Assembly: GCA_017622815.1 (NCBI GenBank)
Contig: JAGAQH010000034.1
Location: forward strand, 1 to 49,451
Length of the DNA: 49,451 nt
Origin: Bacteroidaceae bacterium
GTDB lineage: Bacteria > Bacteroidota > Bacteroidia > Bacteroidales > Bacteroidaceae
Direction of reading: 5' to 3'
The notes beneath the pieces are model-generated. The model had not been told where the DNA came from and did no database searches. It was given only the letters and a program-made list of their open reading frames with translations. Positions 1 to 7,723 of the stretch are shown here, one piece after another. How positions within the stretch are numbered: the first letter of the stretch is position 1; each line of letters begins with the position of its first letter. The position numbers were made by a program, and so were the translations under genes.

Positions 1-33
1 CAGAGGGAGAAAGTTGGATGCTATTGTAACTGA

Positions 34-81
34 CTGTCCCTCTGAGTCAGGGGGACGAGCGCGGAGCGCGGAGGGGGTATG
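34..81. repeat. Partial GC-rich palindromic repeat (family C)
   Basis: A short hairpin opening with TGTCC and closing with GGACGAG is followed by a GGGGTATG end at 74-81. The same TGTCC/GGACA flanks and GGGGTATG end occur in the complete element at 9178-9263, so this looks like one half of the same repeat family. It lies downstream of the HlyD-like gene. Confidence 0.5.
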
Positions 82-123
82 TAAATTATTGTTCATACAT
101 TGACTGGTGTCATCCATCGGTCA

Positions 124-192
124 GTTGTAACCACTCCCCTCCATACAGGGAGGGGTTGGGGGTGGGTCTGTCGGGGTTGGGGGTGGGTCTTT
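124..192 (+). repeat. Family A GC-rich palindromic repeat, 3' of the adaptor gene
   Basis: This stretch contains TTGTAACCACTCCCCTCC, a complementary GGAGGGG arm, and then GGGGGTGGGTCT, with the last part duplicated. It matches the units at 1731-1776, 4946-4992 and inside ligA. It ends one base before the stop codon of the minus-strand adaptor gene, so it may also act as a 3' hairpin for that transcript. Confidence 0.6.
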
Positions 193-1443
193 CTAATCCA
201 CCACCACCTCCTCCACGTCTCCCAATCTGTCATAGCCGCTCACGATTACCTGGTCACCGGGGTTGAGGCCTTCGATAACTTCATATTGCTCGGGGTTCTG
301 GCGGCCTATCTTTATGTCCACGCGGCGTGCCACGTTGCTGCCTTCCTCCATTCGGTATATCCATCGGCCACCGGTCTTTTGGTAGAAGTCGCCACGAGGG
401 ATGATGACGGCAGGTTCGGGTTGGCCAAGTTCTATCTTCACACGGTAACTCTTGCCCAGACGGATGTTCTCGGGGATGGAAGCGGTGAAGAGCAGGTCGG
501 TATCGAACTTGCGGTCCTTCACCTCAGGTACCACGCGGCTGATGCGCAGGGGGAAGGTGTCCTGCTTCTGGATGACGGTGGCAGGGAGGCCGGCACTGAT
601 ACGCTCAACGTAGTATTCGCTCAGTTGGGTGTGCACCTTGTACTGGTTCATTATCTTCAGTTCGCCTATTTTGGAACCGGCACCCACCTGCTGGCCGAGG
701 GTAAGGTTCAGGTGTCCCAGTTGTCCGTCCACCGGCGCCCTTACCACAAGACCGTCAGTGCGGCTCTGGGTAAGGTGGAGTTTGGTATCCTCAGCCCTGC
801 GGTCGGCGGCAATCATCTCGCGGCGCAGTAGGGTAGTGACGGAGTCGTGCTTCAGGCTCTGCATCTGCAGGAGCAGTTTCTGGTGCTGGTACTTGTAGTC
901 CTCCTCATCGATGGTAAGTTCGGCACGCGACTTGATGCCCATGGAGAACTCCTCGCGGCTCTGCTCCAGTTTCCGTTCGAGGCTGCCTATCTGGTGTGCC
1001 TGCTCCAAGGCCTGGAGTTTCAGGTTGATGCTCTTCTGCTCCATCTCTATCTCCTGCTGGCGGAGGTTGCGTTGCGACTTCTCCCACATTTCGCGCTCCT
1101 GCTGTATGGTGCGCAGGAGGTCGGGGTTGTTGAGCACAAGGATGGTGTCGCCCTTGCGGAGCATGGCACCCTCTTCGCTGACGATACGGTCCACGAAGCC
1201 GCTCTCCATGGCATTGAGTTGGATGGTGTTGATGGGTTGCACTATGCCCTCCACCTCCACGAACTCCATGAAGGGTGCATCCTGTACTTCCGCCACCTTG
1301 ATGCGGTCGGAAGAGATACTCTGCCTCCGTGGTGACAGGGCAATGACAATGGTGTAAATGACAATGGCAACAAGTGCCGTGATGCCTGCAATGTGCAGAC
1401 GGTACTTCACGTACCAGGGCTTGGGAGGAATTTGAATGTCCAT
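193..1443 (-). CDS. HlyD-like periplasmic adaptor (membrane fusion protein)
   Basis: Predicted 416-aa adaptor linking an inner-membrane exporter to a TolC-type outer-membrane channel. One N-terminal membrane segment lies at about residues 15-35. It is followed by a biotinyl-lipoyl-like half (VEGIVQPINTIQLNAMESG), a long coiled-coil hairpin rich in Q, E and K, the second lipoyl half (VRAPVDGQLGHLNLTLGQQV) and a beta-barrel/membrane-proximal region. I chose the ATG at 1443 because longer frames run back into repeat DNA. It lies downstream of the TolC-like gene on the same strand; no ABC permease or RND pump is visible, so the pump probably lies beyond the left edge. Family assignment is firm; the substrate is unknown. 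Confidence 0.85.
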   Translation of the reverse strand: MDIQIPPKPWYVKYRLHIAGITALVAIVIYTIVIALSPRRQSISSDRIKVAEVQDAPFMEFVEVEGIVQPINTIQLNAMESGFVDRIVSEEGAMLRKGDTILVLNNPDLLRTIQQEREMWEKSQRNLRQQEIEMEQKSINLKLQALEQAHQIGSLERKLEQSREEFSMGIKSRAELTIDEEDYKYQHQKLLLQMQSLKHDSVTTLLRREMIAADRRAEDTKLHLTQSRTDGLVVRAPVDGQLGHLNLTLGQQVGAGSKIGELKIMNQYKVHTQLSEYYVERISAGLPATVIQKQDTFPLRISRVVPEVKDRKFDTDLLFTASIPENIRLGKSYRVKIELGQPEPAVIIPRGDFYQKTGGRWIYRMEEGSNVARRVDIKIGRQNPEQYEVIEGLNPGDQVIVSGYDRLGDVEEVVVD

Positions 1444-1677
1444 AAGTAATAAAGACCCACCCCCGTACCTTGTCCGCGCGTCGAACTGGAAAGTTCTCCC
1501 CTCACGAGGCACAGAAGCACATTCAGTGCTTCTTCTAAAGACCTTGTTCGCCCTCTATGGAGGGGAGTATATAGTACTGGAGGTTGGGATTTTGTTAGGG
1601 GTTAGGGATAATTGGGTTGGTTGATGTGTTTGGTTGTAGGGACGCTGCGTGCAGCGTCCGGGTTAAGTTGTTTGTTT
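1444..1677. repeat. Repeat-rich gap between tolC-like and adaptor genes
   Basis: This gap of about 230 bp holds a degenerate family A piece (GACCCACCCCC near 1453, then GGAGGGGAG near 1560) and the first arm of the family B hairpin pair at 1637-1660. I see no small gene in it. Adaptor translation probably depends on read-through from the upstream tolC-like gene. Confidence 0.5.
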
Positions 1678-1776
1678 CTATATATCGGACGCTGCACGCA
1701 GCGTCCCTACAAGTGGGTGTTCATTTTCTGTTGTAACTACTCCCCTCCCTTGTGGAGGGGTAAGGGGGAGGGTCTT
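1634..1776 (+). repeat. Compound palindromic repeat (B-B'-A), copy 1
   Basis: The order is: hairpin B at 1637-1660 (arms GGACGCTGC and GCAGCGTCC), its inverted partner at 1686-1710, the spacer AAGTGGGTG, and family A at 1731-1776. The same order occurs on the opposite strand at 4946-5140. The copy supplies the stop codon and about the last 30 codons of the tolC-like gene. The two copies flank the tolC-like and response regulator genes in inverted orientation. Confidence 0.8.
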
Positions 1777-3270
1777 GAGTTGATCGGTTATTGGGGTGTT
1801 ATGCTGAAAATCATACCCAGTCATGCTGCGCAGGGTGTAGTACAGGCTCCAGTAGGTGCTCATGGCATAGAGGTAGGAACGGCGGGCGGAGTTGCGCTCG
1901 GCAATGGCGTCGTTCAGGTCGAGCAGGGAGTTCTGCCCCATGATGTAGAGGCGCATGGCCACGGTGTGGCGGTGTTCGGCACGCTTCCCCGTGAGGGCGG
2001 CAATGCGCACCTTGCGTGCCTGCATGTTGAATTGCGACACGAGTTTCTGCACGTTCTGGCGGAAGTCCTCCATGCCCTGCTCTGCCTGTATGTCGGTAAG
2101 TTCCTGTTGCGAACGTGCCACACGCACCTTGCCCTTGCCGCGTCCCCAGTCGAGGATGGGCAGGGAGACGGAGATGCTTGCATACTCCTGGGTGAGGGGA
2201 TGCGAATAGGCCTCGCCCATGGTGTTGCCCGTCTGCGAGAGACCGAACTGCAGGTATATGTCGGCCTTGAGGCCCGCATTGGCCTTGGCGTATGAGAGGT
2301 TGCTGCGGGCCTCGCGCCGTATGCGCTCGTAATAGACAGGGTCGGGGCTATTCTGAAGGGCAAGGTCAAGCGCCTGAGCCAGAGGCACCTCGAACTGAGG
2401 CACCGTGTCGGGCAGGACAAGGCGTATGGGGATGTCCTGGGCAAGACCGAGGAAGGAACGGAAACTCTTCAGTTGCTCCTCCTCGGAAATCTGTGCGTCC
2501 ATGGCATTGGTCTCTTCGCTGAGACGTCGGATTTCCAGTTGCAGCATCTCGTTCTCCGTGATGGTACCTATCTTGTATCTGCCCTGGGCCATGCGGTAGA
2601 GCGTGTCGGCATTGGCATAGTTGTTGTTTGCCGTTACCACATCGCTCTGTGCCGAGGCCAGGTTGAAGAAGTAGTTGCATGTGCTGGCCGCCACCAGTTC
2701 TATGGCCTCGGCATAGTTCTTCTTTGCCTCGGTGTAGCGCAGAGGCTCTATGCGGCGGTCCCATTTCAGCGAGTTGTGGCCGAAGAGGCTCTGCTGGTAA
2801 CCTATGCTCACGGGAACGGAACTGAACATGTTGGTCTTGCTCTCCAGTTCGCGGAGGTAGTTGACACCGCTCTTTATGAAGAACGTGCCGCCCGTCCAAC
2901 TGACGTTCTGGTTGATGCTCAGTGCCAGGTCGGCGGAGAACTGGCTCTGTCGCAGGAAGCGGGATGTGCCGTCGCCCTGGGTGATCTTGTTTATCTCATT
3001 ATTTATATAAGGTGATGACGTGAGGGTGACGCTGGGCAGATAGTTGGCACGGAAATAGCGATAGTTCCAATGCTGTGCCAGGAAGGTGTGGCGTGCGCTG
3101 CGTGCCGTGGGCGATTGCTCCAAGGCCAGATGTATGGCCTGTTTCAGATCCAGATACATCGTGTCGGGCGTCTGTGCCTCTGCCGCAGGAGGGGCGAGGA
3201 ACGGGAGCAGGGTACACAGGACGGTATGCCTGATGTACGATTTGATGTTGGACATGACGTTTATGTTCAT
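1678..3270 (-). CDS. TolC-like outer membrane efflux channel
   Basis: Predicted 530-aa outer-membrane channel of the TolC/OEP family, the exit duct for the HlyD-like adaptor encoded next. A signal peptide ends near PPAAEAQ. It is followed by the family opening (LDLKQAIHLALEQSPT) and two alpha-helical repeats; the second begins near VPLAQALDLALQNSPDP. ATG 3270 is preferred over the TTG at 3294; ATG 3255 is also possible. The last 30 or so residues ([15 protein letters not shown]... GTLRAASDI) are encoded by repeat DNA and are not native family sequence. Transcription probably starts from the sigma-54 promoter at 3332-3347 under control of the divergent regulator. Confidence 0.88.
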   Translation of the reverse strand: MNINVMSNIKSYIRHTVLCTLLPFLAPPAAEAQTPDTMYLDLKQAIHLALEQSPTARSARHTFLAQHWNYRYFRANYLPSVTLTSSPYINNEINKITQGDGTSRFLRQSQFSADLALSINQNVSWTGGTFFIKSGVNYLRELESKTNMFSSVPVSIGYQQSLFGHNSLKWDRRIEPLRYTEAKKNYAEAIELVAASTCNYFFNLASAQSDVVTANNNYANADTLYRMAQGRYKIGTITENEMLQLEIRRLSEETNAMDAQISEEEQLKSFRSFLGLAQDIPIRLVLPDTVPQFEVPLAQALDLALQNSPDPVYYERIRREARSNLSYAKANAGLKADIYLQFGLSQTGNTMGEAYSHPLTQEYASISVSLPILDWGRGKGKVRVARSQQELTDIQAEQGMEDFRQNVQKLVSQFNMQARKVRIAALTGKRAEHRHTVAMRLYIMGQNSLLDLNDAIAERNSARRSYLYAMSTYWSLYYTLRSMTGYDFQHNTPITDQLKTLPLTPPQGRGVVTTENEHPLVGTLRAASDI

Positions 3271-3331
3271 AAAATATGATGTTTTATTGCACAAGACGTG
3301 TTTCGGCGGGAAGTGCGCCTATATATATACT

Positions 3332-3347
3332 TGCAAATATCGTGCCA
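3332..3347 (-). promoter_or_regulatory. Sigma-54 promoter for the tolC-like operon
   Basis: The minus strand reads TGGCAC-GATAT-TTGCA. This is an exact match to the sigma-54 -24/-12 form TGGCAC-N5-TTGC. The predicted start is near 3320, about 50 bases before the chosen ATG. The divergent neighbour is a GAFTGA-type sigma-54 activator, which supports the call. Confidence 0.85.
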
Positions 3348-3402
3348 CAACGGCAAAGTGTTGAGTAGTAGTGTGTTATGCCCTGTTTTCGGCTCTTAAA
3401 AG

Positions 3403-3439
3403 GTGTGCGGAAACGAACACAGGTGTGCGAAATCGCACA
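3403..3439. promoter_or_regulatory. Two tandem dyads, likely activator binding sites
   Basis: Site 1 (3403-3420) has arms GTGTGCG and CGAACAC. Site 2 (3424-3439) is the perfect dyad TGTGCGA-AA-TCGCACA. Both begin with AGGTGTGCG and repeat with a 20-bp period. They lie about 55-105 bp upstream of the sigma-54 promoter, the usual position for NtrC-type enhancer sites. Binding by the divergent regulator is inference. Confidence 0.7.
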
Positions 3440-3532
3440 TCCGCACAAAACGACTTTGGGAAAAGTGCAGGAAACTGACGGAGAAGAGGTAAAATAACCT
3501 TGCTCTGCCTTGGAAGATTCAAGTGTTTTACT

Positions 3533-3540
3533 TAACTTTG
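3533..3540 (+). promoter_or_regulatory. Housekeeping -7 box for the response regulator
   Basis: TAACTTTG fits the Bacteroidota -7 form TAnnTTTG and lies 36 bp before the chosen ATG. A possible -33 TTG lies near 3509-3511. Confidence 0.6.
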
Positions 3541-3575
3541 TCCGCAAGCGCGCAAACTTATCAATACATAACTTC

Positions 3576-4931
3576 ATGGAATGTAGAGGCAAGATATTGA
3601 TTGTAGATGACAATCAGGATATTCTCCTGTCGTTGAACATGCTGCTGAAACCATGGGTGGACGCCATACGGGTGATAACCAACCCGGAGCGCATCATAGA
3701 GTTCATGGACAGTTTCCAGCCCGACGTGATCCTGCTGGACATGAACTTCCGCAAGGACATGGTGAGCGGAGAGGAGGGATATGAATGGTTGGCACGTATA
3801 TTGGAACACGACCCCACGAGTGTGGTGGTCTTCATGACGGCATACATAAGTACGGAAAAGACGGTAAGGGCCATCAGGGCCGGAGCCTTGGATTTCATTG
3901 CCAAGCCCTGGGACAACAAGAGGATGCTGGAGGTGGTGCACTCTGCCGTGGACATGAAGCGAAGCAGGATGGCACAGATTCAGGCCCAGGAGTCTGAAGA
4001 CCAGAAGGCAGAGGAAACGTTGCCCGAGGTTAGCAACTTCATAGGCGAGTCGCCGCAGATTCTGGAACTCAAGTCGCGCATGGGCAGGGTGGCCAGGACA
4101 GATGCCAATGTGCTGATAACGGGAGAAAACGGTACCGGCAAAGATGTGCTGGCAAGGGAACTGCACAGGCTTTCCCCCAGGGCCGACCAACCCTTTGTGT
4201 CCATCGACCTCGGGTGTGTGCACGAACAACTGTTTGATAGTGAACTGTTCGGTCATGTGAAGGGAGCCTTCACCGGTGCGCATACCGCCAAGCAGGGCAG
4301 AGTTCAGCAGGCAAACGGCGGTACGTTGTTCCTGGACGAGATAGGAAACCTGTCTTTGCCAATGCAGCAGAAGTTGCTCACCGTGATAGAGAGGCGCGAG
4401 GTCTCTCCCGTAGGTTCAAACCAGGTACAGAGGGTGGACATACGCATTCTGGCGGCAACAAATGCCAATCTGAAGGAACGTGTGGCGGAGGGAACTTTCC
4501 GCGAGGACTTGCTCTATCGTCTGAACACCATAGAGATGCATATCCCGCCATTGAGGGAAAGAGGCGAGGATATCATGCTTTTGGCCAGGCACTTCCTGGC
4601 ACGTTATGCCGAGAAGCATGGGGGAGAGGTGAGGGATTTCTCCGCACGCGAGCAGGCCAAACTGATGGCACATTCGTGGTATGGCAACGTGCGTGAGCTC
4701 CAGCATAGTGTGGAACGGTGGATTATAGACCCTCAGTCGTCCCTCGTGTCCGAGAGCATGAAGCAGGCAAAGCCAGAGAACATCTACAATACGTTGAATC
4801 TGGAAGACATAGAACGCCTGGCAATACGCAAGGCCCTGGAACAGGCCAATGGCAATATGAAACAGGCCGCCGAACTGTTGGGCATCACACGCTATGCGTT
4901 GTATAGGAAGATAGACAAGCACGGGATATAG
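3576..4931 (+). CDS. NtrC/AtoC-type sigma-54 response regulator
   Basis: Predicted 451-aa activator of sigma-54 RNA polymerase. The receiver domain (about 1-125) has the acidic start ILIVDDN and phospho-acceptor D55 (VILLDMNF). The AAA+ domain has Walker A GENGTGKD near 183, the sigma-54 contact loop GAFTGA near 230 and Walker B GTLFLDEIG. A Fis-type helix-turn-helix ends the protein (NGNMKQAAELLGITRYALYR). ATG 3576 places the receiver at the true N-terminus. The gene is divergent from the tolC-like operon and followed by its presumed kinase. It probably activates the promoter at 3332-3347. Confidence 0.93.
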   Translation: MECRGKILIVDDNQDILLSLNMLLKPWVDAIRVITNPERIIEFMDSFQPDVILLDMNFRKDMVSGEEGYEWLARILEHDPTSVVVFMTAYISTEKTVRAIRAGALDFIAKPWDNKRMLEVVHSAVDMKRSRMAQIQAQESEDQKAEETLPEVSNFIGESPQILELKSRMGRVARTDANVLITGENGTGKDVLARELHRLSPRADQPFVSIDLGCVHEQLFDSELFGHVKGAFTGAHTAKQGRVQQANGGTLFLDEIGNLSLPMQQKLLTVIERREVSPVGSNQVQRVDIRILAATNANLKERVAEGTFREDLLYRLNTIEMHIPPLRERGEDIMLLARHFLARYAEKHGGEVRDFSAREQAKLMAHSWYGNVRELQHSVERWIIDPQSSLVSESMKQAKPENIYNTLNLEDIERLAIRKALEQANGNMKQAAELLGITRYALYRKIDKHGI

Positions 4932-4945
4932 AGGAGAGAGAGAGG

Positions 4946-5140
4946 AAGACCCACCCCCTTACCCCTCCACAAGGGAGGGGAGTAGTTACAACCGTCAATG
5001 AAATGCCTACCTGTAGGGACAAGATAAACGGAGAACGTAAAACTGCTAACGTTATCACCCACTTGTAGGGACGCAGCGTGCTGCGTCCGAAAACATGGTT
5101 GGAGAAATGTATATGCGGACGCTGCACGCAGCGTCCCTAC
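4946..5140 (-). repeat. Compound palindromic repeat (A-B-B'), copy 2, inverted
   Basis: On the minus strand this has the same order as 1634-1776: B, B', CAAGTGGGTG, then the A unit at 4946-4992. It carries about 60 extra bases between B' and A. One hairpin (5066-5089) has arms GGACGCAGC/GCTGCGTCC, a compensatory change relative to GGACGCTGC/GCAGCGTCC, so pairing is conserved. It fills the gap between the response regulator and kinase genes. Confidence 0.8.
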
Positions 5141-5176
5141 GAGCAAAGAGGGCGAGAATATAATGGTAAACTGACA

Positions 5177-6382
5177 ATGAGTATCTGGCAGAATTTGTTT
5201 TACAATAAAAGCACACGCAGGCTCAGGCAGATGCTGGAGTCGGTGCGGATGCGGGATTTCAGTTTGCAATACTCGCTGGAGCATCTGCACGGCGAGGAAC
5301 GTCGTATGGCAGAGGAGATAAATGCCGTGATACGTGAGTTCCGTGAGTCGGAACACCAGCATGTGAGCGATTCGCATCTCTACGATGCCATGCTTTCCAA
5401 GGTGGATGCCATACTTATTGCCACGGACGAGAACGGACGCGTGCGATGGATGAACAAGGCAGCCATAGACGGACTGTGCGGTTTCCGCTTTGACAACCTT
5501 GACCAACTGGCCGTACTTCATCATTCCCTGCCCCTGCAACTGAGAGGGCTGAAACGAGGACCATCGCAACTGGTATCGTATGTCAGCAAGGAGGGCGAGG
5601 AAAAGCAATATGCCGCTTCACGCACGCAGGTATTCGTAAGCGGTATACCTTATATATTATATAGCCTGCAGAGTGTGGCAAGCATACTGGAGCAAGGAGA
5701 GATAGAGGTCCAGCAGAAACTTATCCGTGTGCTGACGCACGAGATAATGAACTCGCTGGCTCCAATAGTATCGCTCTCCAACACCTTGGCCGAGAACCTT
5801 TCAAACGAAGGGGCGGGGGAGAGATACCGCGACGAGGAGGTGCAGATGGTGCTGTCCACCATAAGCAGGCGTGCCAACGGATTGATGGATTTTGTACAGA
5901 GGTACCGCATGGTATCCAATATACCACATCCTGATTTAGAGAATGTTAGCGTTGGAAGGTTGATGGAAGACTTTCAGCGCATGTGCGCCTCCGTGCTCAG
6001 GGAGGACTGCCATGTGGAGTACGATGTACAATGTGCCGAAACCTTTATTCGCCTGGATTCTTCGCAGATACAACAGGTGTTGATAAACCTTATGAAGAAC
6101 GCATCGGAAACGGAGACAACGGAAATAAGGATGAAGGTGACTCTGTCCGAAAACGGCCGTCATGTGGTGATGTCCATAGAGGACAATGGAGGTGGCATAT
6201 CGCAGGAAGTGGTGGACAATATCTTCACCCCGTTCTTCACCACCAAGGAAGGAGGACAGGGCATAGGCTTGGCCGTATGCCGTCAGATAGTGAGCAACCA
6301 CGGAGGCCTGATAGGTGTGGAAAACAAAACCTATGCCGACGGCAGCAAAGGTGCACGCTTCACCGTGCGCCTGCCGATGTGA
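5177..6382 (+). CDS. Soluble NtrB-like sensor histidine kinase
   Basis: Predicted 401-aa kinase, probable partner of the preceding regulator. No membrane segment or signal peptide is visible, so it should sense a cytoplasmic cue. A PAS-like region (about 70-170, VDAILIATDENGRVRWMN) precedes the phospho-acceptor box with H188 (LTHEIMNSLAPI) and a HATPase domain: N box INLMKNASE, G1 EDNGGGI, F/G2 FTPFFTTKEGGQGIGLAV. ATG 5177 is chosen because any longer frame runs into the repeat. The 3' end overlaps the convergent metallophosphoesterase by about 23 bp. A TTA-containing AT-rich patch near 5647-5672 resembles intergenic AT palindromes elsewhere in the window. Confidence 0.9.
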   Translation: MSIWQNLFYNKSTRRLRQMLESVRMRDFSLQYSLEHLHGEERRMAEEINAVIREFRESEHQHVSDSHLYDAMLSKVDAILIATDENGRVRWMNKAAIDGLCGFRFDNLDQLAVLHHSLPLQLRGLKRGPSQLVSYVSKEGEEKQYAASRTQVFVSGIPYILYSLQSVASILEQGEIEVQQKLIRVLTHEIMNSLAPIVSLSNTLAENLSNEGAGERYRDEEVQMVLSTISRRANGLMDFVQRYRMVSNIPHPDLENVSVGRLMEDFQRMCASVLREDCHVEYDVQCAETFIRLDSSQIQQVLINLMKNASETETTEIRMKVTLSENGRHVVMSIEDNGGGISQEVVDNIFTPFFTTKEGGQGIGLAVCRQIVSNHGGLIGVENKTYADGSKGARFTVRLPM

Positions 6383-7475
6383 GGGTGATGATTGTTATCT
6401 CGGGCCATGCGCCCAAACGGAAAGGAATGTTGGAGCCGGTACCCGTGTTGACATGCAGGTACTGGCCGTTTTCTTTGTAGAGGCCTCCCCATTCGGAGAA
6501 GAGCAGGGCAGAGGGTGACCAGCCGGATATGCGCAGATGCATGGCATGGGTGTGGCCGGAGAGGGTGAGGGCTATGTCTGTGTGGTTCAGCACGGCACGG
6601 CGCCAGTGTGAGGGGTCGTGGGTGAGCAGAATCTTGTAGCACTCTGCCGTTAGGCCGGATGTCGCTTTCTCAAGGTCGGCACGGGCAGGGAAGGGCGGAT
6701 GCCCGTCGTTTTCCACACCGATGACGGCAATGGAGTCGGTGGCGTTGTGCAGGACGGCATGTCCGTTCATTAGCAGGTTCCAGCCCATCTGCCTCTGCAT
6801 GGCTATGATTTCCTCCTGCATGGCCAGAGGTTCGGATGCCGACTTCTTGGGACCATAGGTGCAGTAGTCGTGGTTTCCCATGATGGAGATAACGCCGTAG
6901 GGTGCTTTGAGACGGGCGAGGGTTTCCGTGAAGGGGCGTAGTTCCTGGGGAGAGGTGTTGACGATGTCGCCTGTGAATACTATGAGGTCGGGCGAGGCTT
7001 CGTTTACCATTTTTACTATTCTCTCCACCATCTCCGGTTCAGATGAGTATGTGCCAAGGTGCAGGTCGGAGATATGTGCTATGCGGAAACCGTGGAAGGA
7101 GGGTGGGAGTGCGTGGCTCGCGACCTCAGTTTCCCTGACGACAAGCCGTTTCCAACCGAATGTTATGCCATAGAGCCCCACGGCAACGAGCATTATGCGC
7201 ACCGCCATTCCTGCGCGTGGCATGCGCAAAAGGGCCATGAGGGCATGGAACCAACGTGGCAGGCATGCAAGGAGAAAAAGATATATGCCAAAGCTAAAAA
7301 TCCACGTGAACATGATGCCGGTAAGCATCATGACTATGAGAACAGACACTATGCACAGGGGAATCCAGTGCATATAGCGCCATGGCGCGGGCCAGTGGCG
7401 TGCCACTCTGTACCAAAGGTACACGTCGGATACAAGCGAAAGCAGGCAGATGATGAGCAGGGATGTGAGTATCAT
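6360..7475 (-). CDS. YkuE-like membrane metallophosphoesterase
   Basis: Predicted 371-aa calcineurin-like phosphoesterase with an N-terminal membrane part of about four helices (residues 1-110). The catalytic domain has the usual metal-binding motifs: ISDLHLG, GDIVN, GNHDY, LLTHDP and SGHTHAMHL. Relatives are YkuE-like proteins; the substrate in this lineage is unknown (UDP-diacylglucosamine or other phospholipid-linked diphosphates are known for some relatives). It lies downstream of a 22-bp tandem repeat array at 7506-7564. Confidence 0.85.
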   Translation of the reverse strand: MILTSLLIICLLSLVSDVYLWYRVARHWPAPWRYMHWIPLCIVSVLIVMMLTGIMFTWIFSFGIYLFLLACLPRWFHALMALLRMPRAGMAVRIMLVAVGLYGITFGWKRLVVRETEVASHALPPSFHGFRIAHISDLHLGTYSSEPEMVERIVKMVNEASPDLIVFTGDIVNTSPQELRPFTETLARLKAPYGVISIMGNHDYCTYGPKKSASEPLAMQEEIIAMQRQMGWNLLMNGHAVLHNATDSIAVIGVENDGHPPFPARADLEKATSGLTAECYKILLTHDPSHWRRAVLNHTDIALTLSGHTHAMHLRISGWSPSALLFSEWGGLYKENGQYLHVNTGTGSNIPFRLGAWPEITIITLTSAGAR

Positions 7476-7505
7476 GTAGATGTGGTATCGGTGACGGTAT
7501 TATTT

Positions 7506-7564
7506 TGTTGTTGTATCAACACTCCTCTGTTGTCGTATCAACACTCCTCTGTTGTCGTATCAAC
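7506..7564 (-). repeat. 22-bp tandem repeat array between YolD-like and phosphoesterase genes
   Basis: Two full 22-bp units start at 7506 and 7528, with a partial third at 7550. Each contains a small inverted repeat, TGTTG...CAACA. The period is two DNA helical turns. The array supplies the last codons and stop of the YolD-like gene and lies 31-89 bp upstream of the phosphoesterase start. It could be a regulator-binding array or a slippage-prone repeat. Confidence 0.8.
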
Positions 7565-7723
7565 AAAAGGCTGGCAATCGGGTGCGTCGGTCTTGTTGTT
7601 GCTTTCTCCTTCCTTCAGCGCAGCAAAGGGAGCGAATTGCGCTGCACGTGCCTCCATGCTCATGCGCCGGCGCCCCGTGGGGTTCCAGTGGGGAAGGTTG
7701 ATGATGTCTTCGTAGTCGTTCAT
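7538..7723 (-). CDS. Short YolD-like protein
   Basis: 61-aa protein with the N-terminal signature of the YolD-like family (MNDYEDIINLPHWNP, then RMSMEARAAQFAPFAAL). Family members are usually about 100-120 aa and sit beside Y-family polymerases, possibly as accessory factors. Here the C-terminal half is missing and the last residues (VDTTTEEC) come from the 22-bp repeat array, so this is a shortened or decaying copy. Its ATG overlaps the polymerase stop codon (ATGA), so the two are probably translated together. Confidence 0.75.
   Translation of the reverse strand: MNDYEDIINLPHWNPTGRRRMSMEARAAQFAPFAALKEGESNNKTDAPDCQPFVDTTTEEC

Noticed and set aside
6360-6382. Frameshift or truncation at the kinase end
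   Set aside because: The kinase and phosphoesterase both finish normally; they simply overlap tail to tail.
7506-7564. CRISPR array
   Set aside because: The units are directly abutting 22-mers with no spacers and no cas genes nearby.
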